A DNA stretch of 64,000 nt from Antarcticibacterium arcticum (GCF_007993795.1 NZ_CP042476.1:868001-932000); one strand, 5' to 3'; positions 25,642-34,966 are shown, counted from the stretch's first letter. Numbers and translations are program-made. The notes: generated from the letters alone by a model not told the origin.

Positions 25642-26469
25642 TTAGTGATGGGGTTCATAAATAAGCCTTATAAATGAACTGAACCTTTCATTATTCCTGT
25701 TAAGGGATATCCCCGGAACGATACCAATTTTAAGGGTTTCCATAATTTCAACCCTCATTTGGGGCCTGAGTACCGTTTCAAGTTTTCCATCATGAATTAA
25801 TTGATTTACCTCCAGTCCTATGAAATTAGATGTATTGGGAATCATATAATGTAGGTTTGAATTAATTTCATAAGCAACGCTGTTTTCATGGCCATTCCAG
25901 CCGGTGAGGAACCGTGGGCCGGTATACAGCAATGCATGCCAGGAGGGTGTTAATCTGGTTGCAGCTACAAAGAAGGGATTAATTAACAATCCCTGTGTAA
26001 GATTGTTTAATGAAAGACCATTGAGATCTGCCAGCTCAATTTCAACAATATTACCAAAGGCCAGTGAGGTTTGTAATTTTTCAGAAACCAAAAAGGTATA
26101 TTGCCCGGCCAGTTTTATACTTTCAATCCTGTCTGCCGGTTTGGAAATATTTGTACTTCTCACAGCATTTCGGCTGAAAAGAGTTACGGGAATTTCAATT
26201 TCCAGACCCAGCCTGTCGGCCACGGCCCATTCATATTCCACCAGGAATTCATAGCTGTCAAAATCGAGATTATCGGAAATGCCTGCGCCAATATTCCATT
26301 CTTTTTCACCTTTTCTGGCTCCCAGATCCCTTATTAGATCTATATACAAAGGCTCTGCATGAACAAGTTTTAGAGGGAGGTTTTCATCGGGAGTTTCATT
26401 ATTTTCCTGGCCATAGCCTACATAGGAAAAAACTAAAAACAGCAACAATATTTTATAAAGGGGTTTCAT
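25642..26469 (-). CDS. outer-membrane beta-barrel protein, HAEPLYIDLIRDLGARKGE type
   Basis: A 275-residue exported protein. The signal peptide (about 1-20, KPLYKILLLFLVFSYVGYG) is followed by the segment HAEPLYIDLIRDLGARKGEK, a recurrent mark of a Bacteroidota outer-membrane family. The remainder alternates short hydrophobic strands (YEFLVEYEWAVADRLGLEIEI, LHYMIPNTSNFIGLEV) and ends SSFIRLIYEPHH, consistent with a small barrel. No pore size or substrate can be inferred. It sits convergent to the 3D-domain gene and 66 bp downstream of the histidine kinase. Confidence 0.6.
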   Translation of the reverse strand: MKPLYKILLLFLVFSYVGYGQENNETPDENLPLKLVHAEPLYIDLIRDLGARKGEKEWNIGAGISDNLDFDSYEFLVEYEWAVADRLGLEIEIPVTLFSRNAVRSTNISKPADRIESIKLAGQYTFLVSEKLQTSLAFGNIVEIELADLNGLSLNNLTQGLLINPFFVAATRLTPSWHALLYTGPRFLTGWNGHENSVAYEINSNLHYMIPNTSNFIGLEVNQLIHDGKLETVLRPQMRVEIMETLKIGIVPGISLNRNNERFSSFIRLIYEPHH

Positions 26470-26535
26470 ACCTGAATTTTTGGCAAAGAAAAGTTCAAAG
26501 GATTAAAACCGGCTTAAGGGGAAATTAAAATTCTA

Positions 26536-27912
26536 TTAGCTTTTTAAGTCTTTGGGAAGCTCTATAATAACATTTGATCCTTTTTTCATTATCGAGGTTA
26601 CCTCGATGGAACCTTTATGGATCTTGATAATGTTTTCGGTTAACGCCAGGCCAATGCCGTATCCTTTTCTGGATTTAGCGTTATTACCGCGGTGGAAGGG
26701 AGAGAAAATTTTTGAAAGATCCTGAGGTTGGATGCCTATTCCCTGGTCTTCAATATTAATGCATACAGTAGCGGGCTTATCTTCCAAAAGAACTTTTACG
26801 GGCTCGTTATTGGAATATTTCAATGCGTTATCCAGAATGTTTGTAAAAGCAATTTCCAGCCAAAGATCGTTACCGGGAACAACAAAAGAATTTTCATTTA
26901 GGTCTTCAATGTTTTTATACTCCAGGTGAATAACCCCCGAAGGAAAAGTTTGATTGATCTTAATGACCGTTTTTTGAATAACCTCATCAATGCGAAGGAG
27001 TTTATATTCAGAGGAGGGGCCGGGATTTTTTATCTCAGAAAGATGAAGAAGACTGTTGAGCAATTCCCTTAAATGGTCTGCCTGTTGATATACCTTTTGA
27101 AATGCCAGCCTGTCATCTGGTGAAAGAGCACTGGATTTTAAAGCAAATTCAGCTTCTCCCAGGATCACGGTTAGGGGAGTTCTTAATTCATGGGATGCAT
27201 TTTGGATAAAATTTTTCTGTGTAAAAAATGTAGATTCTATTCGGGATAACATCCTGTTAAAATTCTTGGCCAGCCTGGAGATCTCGTCCTTTCCCTTGCC
27301 TTCATTAAGGCGTAACTGAAGATTGCTGCCACTTATTTCTTCAACCTTAAGGATCATCCTGTTAATAGGTTTGAGAATTTGTTTCGCAAATAATAGGGAT
27401 ACTCCGGCTATAATTAAAAGGCTAATAAGGATAATAATTAACAAGGCCTTCTGAAGAAAATAAAGCTCGGCTATTCCTTCTGTATTTTTTGCTGATATAA
27501 GAATTATGAAATCCCCTTCATTATCTTCATAATAAAGGGAACAGAACTTCAGATCCCCAATTTGATAAAATTCATATTTTTTGGAGAGGGAACTCTCTAT
27601 GGACGATTTGTCAATAATATCAGCGGGTAGACCACCATAATCAATATTGCCGTTCTCGGTTTCAATATAATAAACATTTTCTTCGGGGAGGGTTTGAAGA
27701 AATCTGGCCTTCACCCTTTCATATTTCACCGGGGAGAAATTGTCCTTTTCCAGTAAAACTTCTGCCGCAATAATTGCCCTTTCCAGGAGTCTTTCCCTGA
27801 ATTGTTTTTCAATATTATTAGCAAAGAGGAAATAAAGAAAGCCTCCTATGAACCCTATAATAAGGAAGGAGGTTAATGAAAAGATTCCTGCTATTTTATA
27901 TTTTATTTTCAA
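26536..27912 (-). CDS. sensor histidine kinase (HAMP type)
   Basis: A 458-residue membrane kinase that starts at TTG 27912; ATAAGG six bases upstream acts as ribosome binding site, and no ATG is available near. It has helices at about 8-30 and 153-176, a periplasmic sensor between, HAMP at about 177-230, the phospho-acceptor His241 in NASHELRTPLT, N box FTNILDNALKYS and ATP-lid ENIEDQGIGIQPQDL-type D box and GYGIGLAL. All motifs are intact. The partner regulator ends 1 bp before the start, so it is a coupled operon. Confidence 0.94.
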   Translation of the reverse strand: MKIKYKIAGIFSLTSFLIIGFIGGFLYFLFANNIEKQFRERLLERAIIAAEVLLEKDNFSPVKYERVKARFLQTLPEENVYYIETENGNIDYGGLPADIIDKSSIESSLSKKYEFYQIGDLKFCSLYYEDNEGDFIILISAKNTEGIAELYFLQKALLIIILISLLIIAGVSLLFAKQILKPINRMILKVEEISGSNLQLRLNEGKGKDEISRLAKNFNRMLSRIESTFFTQKNFIQNASHELRTPLTVILGEAEFALKSSALSPDDRLAFQKVYQQADHLRELLNSLLHLSEIKNPGPSSEYKLLRIDEVIQKTVIKINQTFPSGVIHLEYKNIEDLNENSFVVPGNDLWLEIAFTNILDNALKYSNNEPVKVLLEDKPATVCINIEDQGIGIQPQDLSKIFSPFHRGNNAKSRKGYGIGLALTENIIKIHKGSIEVTSIMKKGSNVIIELPKDLKS

Positions 27913-27913
27913 T

Positions 27914-28588
27914 TTACCTTATCACATATCCCATACCTATTACAGTGTGGATAATTCTATTGGAAGAAGTATCTCCCAGTTTTTTGCGAAGGTAATTAAT
28001 ATAAACATCTACAACATTGGTTCCAAGGTCATATTGCACACCCCATACTTTATCCAGGATCTTTTCACGGGAAAGGACTTTATTTATATTGCTGAGAAGG
28101 ACTTTAAGAAGATTATATTCTGTAGCAGTTAATTTTATTTCCTTCCCATCCTTAAAAACCTTTTTGGAGGTGTCATCCAGGTGTATACCTTTAAATTCCA
28201 ACGTAAATGGTTCTTCTATTTCTGAAATTGCAGTGCGGCGCTTTACAGCGTTAATGCGTGCCACGACTTCTTCCATCTTGAAAGGTTTTGATATGTAATC
28301 ATCGGCTCCTAAATCAAGTCCCTGTACAACCATATCTGTAGTATCCAGAGCAGTAAGGAGTATAACGGGGGTATTGTTGTTTAAATCCTTTAATTCCCGC
28401 AGGATCTCCAGCCCCGATTTTTTGGGCAGCATAATATCAAGGAGAACAAGGTCAAATTTATTGGTAAGAATCTGGTCGAGACCCATGTACCCATCTGTGG
28501 CAATCCCTATAGTGTGGCCGTATTCAAGCAAATTGCGATGAAGGAGGGATGCCACATTAGGTTCATCTTCAACTATTAAAATTTTCAT
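27914..28588 (-). CDS. OmpR-family response regulator
   Basis: A 224-residue regulator. The receiver domain has VEDEPN, the phospho-acceptor Asp51 in LVLLDIMLPKKSG, and YISKPFKMEE. A winged helix (about 125-224) has the motifs LTATEYNLLKVL and VIGMGYVIR. It is the first gene of a two-gene operon with the kinase. The next gene divergent to it (PAP2) shares a 135-bp upstream region, making membrane-lipid or phosphatase functions possible targets (inference). It is about half identical in pattern to the other regulator at 13482, so the two systems are paralogous types, not copies. Confidence 0.95.
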   Translation of the reverse strand: MKILIVEDEPNVASLLHRNLLEYGHTIGIATDGYMGLDQILTNKFDLVLLDIMLPKKSGLEILRELKDLNNNTPVILLTALDTTDMVVQGLDLGADDYISKPFKMEEVVARINAVKRRTAISEIEEPFTLEFKGIHLDDTSKKVFKDGKEIKLTATEYNLLKVLLSNINKVLSREKILDKVWGVQYDLGTNVVDVYINYLRKKLGDTSSNRIIHTVIGMGYVIR

Positions 28589-28723
28589 GAATCCAAATAT
28601 TAGGAATTATTTAATATAACTAATTAAAACTAAATTAGAATTTAAATTTATACTTGTTTTATTATTTTGGTTGAGAAAAATAATATTGTTTTGTTATACG
28701 AGTAGCCTTAATTCCCAAAGCCA

Positions 28724-29473
28724 ATGCGAAAAAAGATCATTCAGATTTTACTTGAAATAAGAAAACTCCTTCGGGATAAATTTCACCAATATAATGAACA
28801 CCTCCCTTTTATACTTACATTATTTATAGTATTGATATTGGTGGTCCTGGGAATTAATATTTTTATATCCCTTACGGAAACCCTCCACAGCGATGCCCTG
28901 GCAAAATATGACTGCAAGATCACAGAATTTGTTATTTCCTATAGGACCCCGCCCCTCAATAAATTTCTGCAATTTATAACCGAGGTTGGGGATTTTTACG
29001 GATATCTTGTGATCGCCATTGTGAGCACTATTATATTTTATTTAAAGTTTAAGAATTGGAGATATGTGGTTGAAATATTTTTTGTTTTGATAGTTTCAGG
29101 CTTATCCAATGTCGCTTTGAAAAATGTGATTAACAGGGCCCGGCCAAGTGCAGAACACCTGGTGTCTGTAGAAACACTAAGTTATCCAAGTGGGCATGCT
29201 ATGAGTGCTATCGCATTCTACGGATTTTTAATTTACCTGGTTTATACCTTTAAATTGAAGTCCTGGATTAAGATTGGTTTAATATTTTTATTTACTTTTT
29301 TAATACTTGCAATAGGAATAAGCAGGATCTATCTGGGAGTACACTTTCCATCTGATGTGGTGGGAGGATATATTGCCGGATTTATTTGGGTGATCTTTTG
29401 TATTGTCTTATTTCATATTATTGATCTTCTAAGAAAGCGCAGGAAAAACAGGAAAGTGAAGGATACAGATTAA
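28724..29473 (+). CDS. PAP2-family membrane phosphatase
   Basis: A 249-residue phosphatidic-acid-phosphatase type 2 membrane protein. The three catalytic motifs are complete: KNVINRARP (KxxxxxxRP), PSGHAMSA and SRIYLGVHFPSD (SRxxxxxHxxxD). About six helices hold them at the outer membrane face. It could act on undecaprenyl pyrophosphate or phosphatidate phosphates. The tail is strongly basic (LLRKRRKNRKVKD). It is divergent from the two-component regulator and 23 bp ahead of the CPBP gene, so co-transcription with that is likely. Confidence 0.93.
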   Translation: MRKKIIQILLEIRKLLRDKFHQYNEHLPFILTLFIVLILVVLGINIFISLTETLHSDALAKYDCKITEFVISYRTPPLNKFLQFITEVGDFYGYLVIAIVSTIIFYLKFKNWRYVVEIFFVLIVSGLSNVALKNVINRARPSAEHLVSVETLSYPSGHAMSAIAFYGFLIYLVYTFKLKSWIKIGLIFLFTFLILAIGISRIYLGVHFPSDVVGGYIAGFIWVIFCIVLFHIIDLLRKRRKNRKVKDTD

Positions 29474-29496
29474 TAAAGGAAGGGGTTCTATTACTT

Positions 29497-30138
29497 ATGA
29501 TTTATAATTTTCTTAAAAGGATCTACTTTTCCAATGTCTATACGGTAGTGGAATTCCTCCTGTTTTTTGTTTTTATACCTTTTATTGCAAACAGGTATTT
29601 AGATGGTTGGCTAAAGGTCCTTCCACTTATAGGCATTGCGATTTTCTTCTTTATTCTTTTACGGCTGGACTCCGGGTTTGAAAAGAAAAATCTTTACACT
29701 TTAAATAAACCTGCTTTAAAAAAGAGTGTTCCCCGTCTAATTATTGTAAGTGTACTCCTTATGTGGTTTACCTGGTGGATATTCCCAGATCTTTTACTCT
29801 ATTATCCTAAAGAAAATTTTGAAAGTTACCTCATAACATTTTTTCTTTATCCAATAGCCTCTGTAATTCCACAGGAAATAATTTACCGGGTGTATTTCTT
29901 TCATCGCTATAAGGAGATTATACCTGAAAGATTCCTGTTAATGTTAAGTAATGCTATAATATTTGGACTCACCCACTGGATCTATGCGAATTGGGTGGCG
30001 CCCATAGCCACTTTCCTGGTAAGCTGGATATTTATCTACACCTACCTAAAAAGCAAAAGCTTACTTAACGTAAGCCTTGAGCATTATTTTTACGGATTGA
30101 TAATGTTTACTATTGGATTTGGTTATTTCTTTCAGTAA
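29497..30138 (+). CDS. CPBP family intramembrane glutamic protease-like protein
   Basis: A 213-residue polytopic protein of the CPBP (Abi/CAAX) family. Motif 1 reads PQEIIYRVYFFHRY: the usual EExxxR has Gln for the first Glu but keeps the second Glu and Arg. Motif 2 is FGLTHWIY with the catalytic His, and the last motif NVSLEHYF is present. Family members are intramembrane proteases or partner proteins; the Gln change leaves catalytic competence open. It follows the PAP2 gene and faces the small Gly/Cys-rich membrane gene. Confidence 0.82.
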   Translation: MIYNFLKRIYFSNVYTVVEFLLFFVFIPFIANRYLDGWLKVLPLIGIAIFFFILLRLDSGFEKKNLYTLNKPALKKSVPRLIIVSVLLMWFTWWIFPDLLLYYPKENFESYLITFFLYPIASVIPQEIIYRVYFFHRYKEIIPERFLLMLSNAIIFGLTHWIYANWVAPIATFLVSWIFIYTYLKSKSLLNVSLEHYFYGLIMFTIGFGYFFQ

Positions 30139-30139
30139 C

Positions 30140-30268
30140 CTATAGGCCAAGGCCACCAAGAAGATACCACAATATTATAAAAACTATAATTATACCAAAA
30201 CAGCCACAGCCGCCTCCAAGTTTTTTTGCTCCCCAACCTGCAAGAAGCGCTCTGAAAATTTTTTTCAT
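30140..30268 (-). CDS. small Gly/Cys-rich membrane protein (42 aa)
   Basis: A short frame with start KKIFRALLAGWGAKKLGGG, then CGCFG, then a hydrophobic helix IIIVFIILWYLLGGLGL. The basic N-terminus is amphipathic and the C-terminus is one membrane segment. The CGC motif is unusual. I recall similar tiny proteins (start KKIF.., GAKKLGGGC, then a helix) in flavobacteria, which supports reality, but no function is known. It lies convergent with the CPBP gene, its stop 2 bp from that stop, and has an AT-rich upstream region (AATCATTATG). Confidence 0.6.
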   Translation of the reverse strand: MKKIFRALLAGWGAKKLGGGCGCFGIIIVFIILWYLLGGLGL

Positions 30269-30430
30269 AATGATTTGATTAGTTAGATCAGTTTAATTTG
30301 AGCACTAAAATTAATGGAAACAACAGGATTGGTCATGAGGTTTAGCAAAACTTTAGAGATAAGCATTAATTATTTCCTAAAAACCACACTGCATTTTTTG
30401 TATATTTAAATTTATCAAATCAACAGAACT

Positions 30431-31276
30431 ATGCATTTCCTACCTTCAAAAATATTTATTTTTATACTATTCTTTTCTCCGGTAATTACAGTTGCACAAA
30501 ACTATAATTCAAAATTATTACATAAGGTCGAAGGCTTTAGCCATCCGGAATCTGTAGTGTTTGACCCTGTTCATAATACGCTCTTAGTTTCCAATATTGG
30601 AGAAAAAGAACCTGGTGACGGGTTTATTTCCCGGTTGGGTTTAGATGGCCAAATTATCTCGACTAAATGGGTTGAAGGTCTAAATGACCCTAAGGGATTG
30701 CTTTTGCTCGGGAACAAGCTGTATGTAACAGATAATACAGATCTGGTAATTATAGATAACGATAATGCTGAAATAATTGAAAGGATTCCTGTAGAAGGGG
30801 CCGGTTTTTTAAATGATATTGCTGAAGGACCGGAAGGTTCTTTATTTATATCTGATACCCGAAACAGCAGTATATATAAAAGGGAAACAAGCGGCAAGGT
30901 TACAGAATGGCTGAACACTCCACAACTCGAAAATCCCAACGGATTACTGGTTGTAGGTAATTATTTGCACATAGCCGCCTGGGGGAGTGAAGGAGCCGGG
31001 AATGTGCTGCGTGTTAATTTAGATACTAAGGAAATAAATAATATAACCAATTCGGGAGTGGGGAATCTTGATGGCATACAGTTGGTAGAGCAGGAGGATT
31101 TCTTTGTTTCAGATTGGGCAACGGGAAAAATATTTTACGTATCCAAAGAAAAGGCCCATCGTGAGGTGCTTACCTCTGCAAAAAGTGCCGGGGATATTCT
31201 TTACTTAAAAAACACCAAACAAATTGTAGTACCTATGAACATTCAAAATGAAGTTTGGTGGTATCAGCTTGATTAA
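30431..31276 (+). CDS. SMP-30/gluconolactonase-like secreted propeller
   Basis: A 281-residue exported protein. The signal peptide covers about 1-22 (FLPSKIFIFILFFSPVITVA). The mature part has propeller repeats: HPESVVFDPVHNTLLVSN, GFLNDIAEGPEGSLFISD, ENPNGLLVVGNYLHIA, and NLDGIQLVEQEDFFVSDW. These align with SMP-30/gluconolactonase/LRE-like or NHL propellers. Metal-site residues (E in PESVV, N in PNGL, D in LDGIQ) are in place, so lactonase activity is possible; no substrate is known. It is transcribed alone. Confidence 0.78.
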   Translation: MHFLPSKIFIFILFFSPVITVAQNYNSKLLHKVEGFSHPESVVFDPVHNTLLVSNIGEKEPGDGFISRLGLDGQIISTKWVEGLNDPKGLLLLGNKLYVTDNTDLVIIDNDNAEIIERIPVEGAGFLNDIAEGPEGSLFISDTRNSSIYKRETSGKVTEWLNTPQLENPNGLLVVGNYLHIAAWGSEGAGNVLRVNLDTKEINNITNSGVGNLDGIQLVEQEDFFVSDWATGKIFYVSKEKAHREVLTSAKSAGDILYLKNTKQIVVPMNIQNEVWWYQLD

Positions 31277-31315
31277 TTTTAAGGTTAACTTAAATAAATT
31301 TTGTCGAATTATTTT

Positions 31316-31323
31316 TAACTTTG
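31316..31323 (+). promoter_or_regulatory. -7 box (TAACTTTG) for the 50-aa membrane protein
   Basis: TAACTTTG fits TAnnTTTG, 18 bp before the small ATG at 31342. No well-placed -33 element. Confidence 0.38.
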
Positions 31324-31341
31324 GTAAAACAAAACAATTGT

Positions 31342-31494
31342 ATGCAAATAAGGGATAAAAACGATAAGGAATCTGAAGATTATATTTTACAGGACAATAA
31401 AAAAACCAGGTTTGGGGCAACATTTATTATTATAGTTCTAATAGTGCTTATCACGGCAGTAGCAATGACCGGAGTTTATTTTGAATATTGGTAG
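31342..31494 (+). CDS. small single-pass membrane protein (50 aa)
   Basis: A short frame with a charged N-terminal half (QIRDKNDKESEDYILQDNK) and one hydrophobic helix (FIIIVLIVLITAVAM) ending GVYFEYW. It has a -7-like box 18 bp upstream and codons in line with neighbours. No motif is recognised. It lies convergent to the ACT-like gene (7 bp between stops). Probably a real membrane-anchored small protein, but only sequence pattern and promoter support it. Confidence 0.5.
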   Translation: MQIRDKNDKESEDYILQDNKKTRFGATFIIIVLIVLITAVAMTGVYFEYW

Positions 31495-31501
31495 TATCCT
31501 G

Positions 31502-32149
31502 TTAAGATACCTTGATCTCATTTAATAATATAAAAGCCTGGTTAACAAATTCCTTTTCGAGGAACAAGGCAAAATAATTTGAAGTTGAGATCATTTCAAA
31601 TACCGGGATTCCCTCATAAGCCAGGAGTTTAAATATATAAAAATATAAACCTACCGTTTTGGAACTGTTTTTTGGCAGGGCAATGGTAATACTGGAAAGG
31701 TCACTTTTCACTGATACCAGCATCTCATTCTTAAAACATTTAGCAACAGTTTCTGTAAGGTCTGACGAGACCAGGATGTTACTTTCCTGGTAATTACTCG
31801 AGTAATTCAGGTAAACCCCCACCTCTTCTTTTACAATATTCATCAATTCAGCCTGGCTGGATAAAATACTTTTCGAATTGAGGTAAGTATACTCCGTAAT
31901 ACCGGAACGTACCACAATATCTCCCATTTGACGCATACTTATATTTTTGAGCAAATGCTTTTTGGGAGCATACCGTCGTAACGCCATTATTATAGAACCT
32001 TGTTGTACGGGTTTCCGAAGCTCTTTTTCTACCTCAGGTTGGAGGTGAGCCGCGAGTGCGCTAAAATTTATAAGGTCTTTGGATAAGGCATCATCCAGAA
32101 AAGGCTGATGTCTAAGAATATTGTGTACAACGGAAGTAATGGTAAGCAT
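31502..32149 (-). CDS. ACT-like-domain protein divergent from aspartate kinase
   Basis: A 215-residue soluble protein. The first 90 residues are helical and basic (RKPVQQGSIIMALRRYAPKK), like a DNA- or nucleotide-binding helical region. The last 120 residues have ferredoxin-like alternation (SDLSSITIALPKNSSKTVGLYFYIFKLLAYEGIPVFEMIST), which is the ACT topology. It is divergent from the aspartate kinase with a 100-bp shared upstream region, and homologues sit beside aspartate kinase in other Bacteroidota to my recollection. A regulatory role in aspartate-family amino acid synthesis is inferred only. Confidence 0.55.
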   Translation of the reverse strand: MLTITSVVHNILRHQPFLDDALSKDLINFSALAAHLQPEVEKELRKPVQQGSIIMALRRYAPKKHLLKNISMRQMGDIVVRSGITEYTYLNSKSILSSQAELMNIVKEEVGVYLNYSSNYQESNILVSSDLTETVAKCFKNEMLVSVKSDLSSITIALPKNSSKTVGLYFYIFKLLAYEGIPVFEMISTSNYFALFLEKEFVNQAFILLNEIKVS

Positions 32150-32249
32150 TGTTAAATAATATACATTTTGTACAAATGTATATAAAAAATGCCTGGTTTT
32201 TTAGGGTGAATTTTTCTTTGATTAATTATGCAACGTTAAATAACAGCAG

Positions 32250-33575
32250 ATGAAAGTTTTAAAATTTGGAGGAACTTCTGTTGGCTCGGCCAATGGGATC
32301 CGTAATGTAAGAGAAATAATAAGCAGGGAAGAAGGCAAGAAAATAATTGTCCTTTCGGCTATGGCAGGGGTGACAAATCATCTGGTCCAGATCGCTCAAT
32401 TATTTAAGAAGGGAAATTTAAAGGAAGCGGAGCTTATTATTGACGAATTAAAAGGAAAACACCTGGATCTGATTTCAGAACTCATTCCTGTTGAAAACTT
32501 TGAGGTGAAAGACAAGGTAATTCGGCTTTTTGAAGACCTTTGGGAAATTCTTCATGAAGATTATTCCGAAATTTCTGAAGCCCGTATACTAACCTTTGGA
32601 GAAAGTGTACTAACCCTTATTGTATCTAAGTATTTTGAGGTATCTGCACTAAATAATACACTTCTGGATGCGAAAAAATTCATGCAGGTTCCTAACCTGG
32701 AAAATCCTGATACTGATAAGGTTGGGAGACTACTGGAACAGTACCTGCTAGATAAACCGCAATCCGATGTTTATATCACCCAGGGTTTTGTACGTAAGGA
32801 TAAGTTCAACAGAATTAATACCCTCAAAAGAGGTGGCAGCGATTATACGGCAACCATTCTTGGAGCAGCAGTAATTGCTACAGAAATTCAAATATGGACA
32901 GATATAGACGGGTTTCATAATAATGATCCCCGATATGTGGAAAATACCCATCCTCTTTCAAATCTTAGTTTCGAAGAGGCGGCTGAACTTGCATATTTTG
33001 GGGCCAAGATCCTGCACCCCCAAACTGTATCTCCGGTAATTGATAAGAACATCCCTATTTATTTAAAAAACACTTTTACTCCCGAAGCACACGGAACCAA
33101 GATCTCATCCCAAATAACAAAAAGGGGTTTAAAAGCTATTTCGGCTAAAGACGGGATCACTGCTATAAAAATTAAATCTAACAGGATGTTGATGGCTCAT
33201 GGTTTCCTGAAGAGGATATTTGATGTTTTTGACAGGCATGAAACGGCTATAGATATGATCACCACTTCTGAAATTGCCATATCACTTACCATAGATGATC
33301 CAAGAAATTTAGATGCAATTCTTGCAGAACTAAAGGCCTATGCACAAATTACGGTGGAGATGGACCACAGTATCATTTGCGTAGTAGGAGAGGGGCTTAT
33401 TCAGGAAAAAAACACCTCCAGGCTCTTTGAGATCCTAAACGATATTCCCGTGAGGATGATCTCCTACGGCGGTAGTATTAATAATGTTTCCCTCCTGGTG
33501 GCTACAGAGAATAAAGTGCAGACATTAAAAGCTTTGCATGAAAAATTATTTCACCCCATGGAGCAATTCTGCTAA
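32250..33575 (+). CDS. lysC: aspartate kinase
   Basis: A 441-residue monofunctional aspartokinase, first step of the lysine/threonine/methionine/isoleucine branch. The catalytic part starts with LKFGGTSVGSANGI and includes GGSDYTATILGAAV and ITQGFVRKD. Two C-terminal ACT modules (from about 310, ITAIKIKSNRMLMAHGFLKRIF) would bind an allosteric end product, probably lysine or threonine. It is divergent from the ACT-like gene and ends at a terminator. The symbol lysC is by analogy; end-product specificity is not shown. Confidence 0.93.
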   Translation: MKVLKFGGTSVGSANGIRNVREIISREEGKKIIVLSAMAGVTNHLVQIAQLFKKGNLKEAELIIDELKGKHLDLISELIPVENFEVKDKVIRLFEDLWEILHEDYSEISEARILTFGESVLTLIVSKYFEVSALNNTLLDAKKFMQVPNLENPDTDKVGRLLEQYLLDKPQSDVYITQGFVRKDKFNRINTLKRGGSDYTATILGAAVIATEIQIWTDIDGFHNNDPRYVENTHPLSNLSFEEAAELAYFGAKILHPQTVSPVIDKNIPIYLKNTFTPEAHGTKISSQITKRGLKAISAKDGITAIKIKSNRMLMAHGFLKRIFDVFDRHETAIDMITTSEIAISLTIDDPRNLDAILAELKAYAQITVEMDHSIICVVGEGLIQEKNTSRLFEILNDIPVRMISYGGSINNVSLLVATENKVQTLKALHEKLFHPMEQFC

Positions 33576-33610
33576 TTAATAGAAAAAAGAATTTGTTTAG
33601 TTGTTTGTTT

Positions 33611-33648
33611 AGATCACTTCTTAAATTTAAGAGGTGATCTATTTTTTT
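33611..33648 (+). terminator. terminator of aspartate kinase gene
   Basis: A 10-bp stem AGATCACTTC / GAGGTGATCT with a self-complementary TTAAATTTAA loop, followed by ATTTTTTTG. It covers the stop codon of the convergent glycosyltransferase (33639). Confidence 0.88.
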
Positions 33649-34889
33649 GTCTTTTCTGTTTTTTCCAGTTCGTTTTTAATTTCAATATATTTTGAAAGGA
33701 AATAGGTGCTTTTAACCCGGTGATGCATAAGCATGGCACCAATGAAATTAGCCTCCCTGTGTTTTGATAACTCAAGTTCCAGTTTTGAAAGCCGTTCCCT
33801 GAAACTCTCATAAAAAACTTTTTTGGTAAATCTGGTATTGATGATCTCAAAACCTCTGTTTTGCGCCTGTTGCCATTCACGGGGAGCGTTGTATAAGTTT
33901 ACAGCAGCGTTAGCAAATTCTTCAGGATCATTGGTAATGACACCATTCCAATCTAAACTGCCGTTCATGCCTTCGGCACCTACACTGGTAGTCACATTAG
34001 GTGTTCCATTTATCATAGCCTCGGCAAGCTTTCCTTTAAGTCCCGCACCAAACCGGAGTGGTGCTAAACTTACCCGCGCCTTCCTCACAACTTCGGCAGC
34101 ATCCTTAACTCTCCCTTTAATATTGAAATTGAATTTTGGATCACCCAATTGTTCAATCCTGGCAGAAGGATAAGCCCCGTAGATCTCCATTTTGGCGTCA
34201 GGAATTTGTTTGTGTATCAAGGGCCAAATCGCTTCTTTTAGATAAACCACAGCATCCACATTTGGCGCATGCCTGAAATTTCCAATGCTAATAAAGTCCT
34301 TTCTATTTTCAAAAGCCGGCAATTCAGAGATGTGGGAAGCGGTAATATCCTCGAATAAAAATGGCAGATAGAATAGGAGCGTAGGGGATATTTTAAATTC
34401 AGAAATCAATAACTGCATTTCAGCCTCTGAAATTATCAAACTCAGGTCACAGCGGTAAATACTCGCAATTTCTCTTTTTGCCAGATCTGAGGATCCTGAA
34501 TTGCCGTAACCTGCTTTTCCTTTAAATTCAAGTTCCCTGAAATTCCGCAGAAAATGAAGATCTTCTGTATCAAGAATCCTTATAGCATCAGGACATATTT
34601 TGTTAACCCGCCATCCAAATTGTTCCTCCATCATAAACCTGTCAAAAATGACGAGTGTTGGATTTAAGCCCTTGAGATATTCATCAAAACTGGAGCTGTT
34701 TAATTCTATTTGTGCGGTTGTAATCCCCAAGTTACTAAGATCAAACGCCCATGGCCCCCGGGAAGCTGTGGTTGCGAAACTAACGGTGTAACCTGTTGAA
34801 AGAAGAAATTCAAGTATTTGCATCATCCTGCTGCCTGCAGCGGAAGACGCTGGCTCGGGCCACACATATCCAATAACAAGAACCTGCAT
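33639..34889 (-). CDS. glycosyltransferase, GT4-like
   Basis: A 416-residue GT-B glycosyltransferase. The N-terminal domain starts VLVIGYVWPEPASSAAGSRM with the glycine-rich donor loop. The C-terminal domain has the FRHAPNVDAVVYLKEAIWP segment, PLRFGAGLKGKLAEAMINGTPNVTT (the family's nucleotide-sugar binding region, here with a lysine preceding E-A) and S-V-G-A-E-G-M. These are typical of GT4-family sugar transferases. The last 35 residues are charged (IKNELEKTEKTKK). It could build a surface polysaccharide; donor and acceptor are not known. No other glycan gene is adjacent. Confidence 0.82.
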   Translation of the reverse strand: MQVLVIGYVWPEPASSAAGSRMMQILEFLLSTGYTVSFATTASRGPWAFDLSNLGITTAQIELNSSSFDEYLKGLNPTLVIFDRFMMEEQFGWRVNKICPDAIRILDTEDLHFLRNFRELEFKGKAGYGNSGSSDLAKREIASIYRCDLSLIISEAEMQLLISEFKISPTLLFYLPFLFEDITASHISELPAFENRKDFISIGNFRHAPNVDAVVYLKEAIWPLIHKQIPDAKMEIYGAYPSARIEQLGDPKFNFNIKGRVKDAAEVVRKARVSLAPLRFGAGLKGKLAEAMINGTPNVTTSVGAEGMNGSLDWNGVITNDPEEFANAAVNLYNAPREWQQAQNRGFEIINTRFTKKVFYESFRERLSKLELELSKHREANFIGAMLMHHRVKSTYFLSKYIEIKNELEKTEKTKK

Positions 34890-34966
34890 TATTTTTTTTA
34901 CAATAATACCTGAATTTAATCTATTACTAAAAGATTAAGGGGATTTTGAAAGAGAACAGGGGGAAA

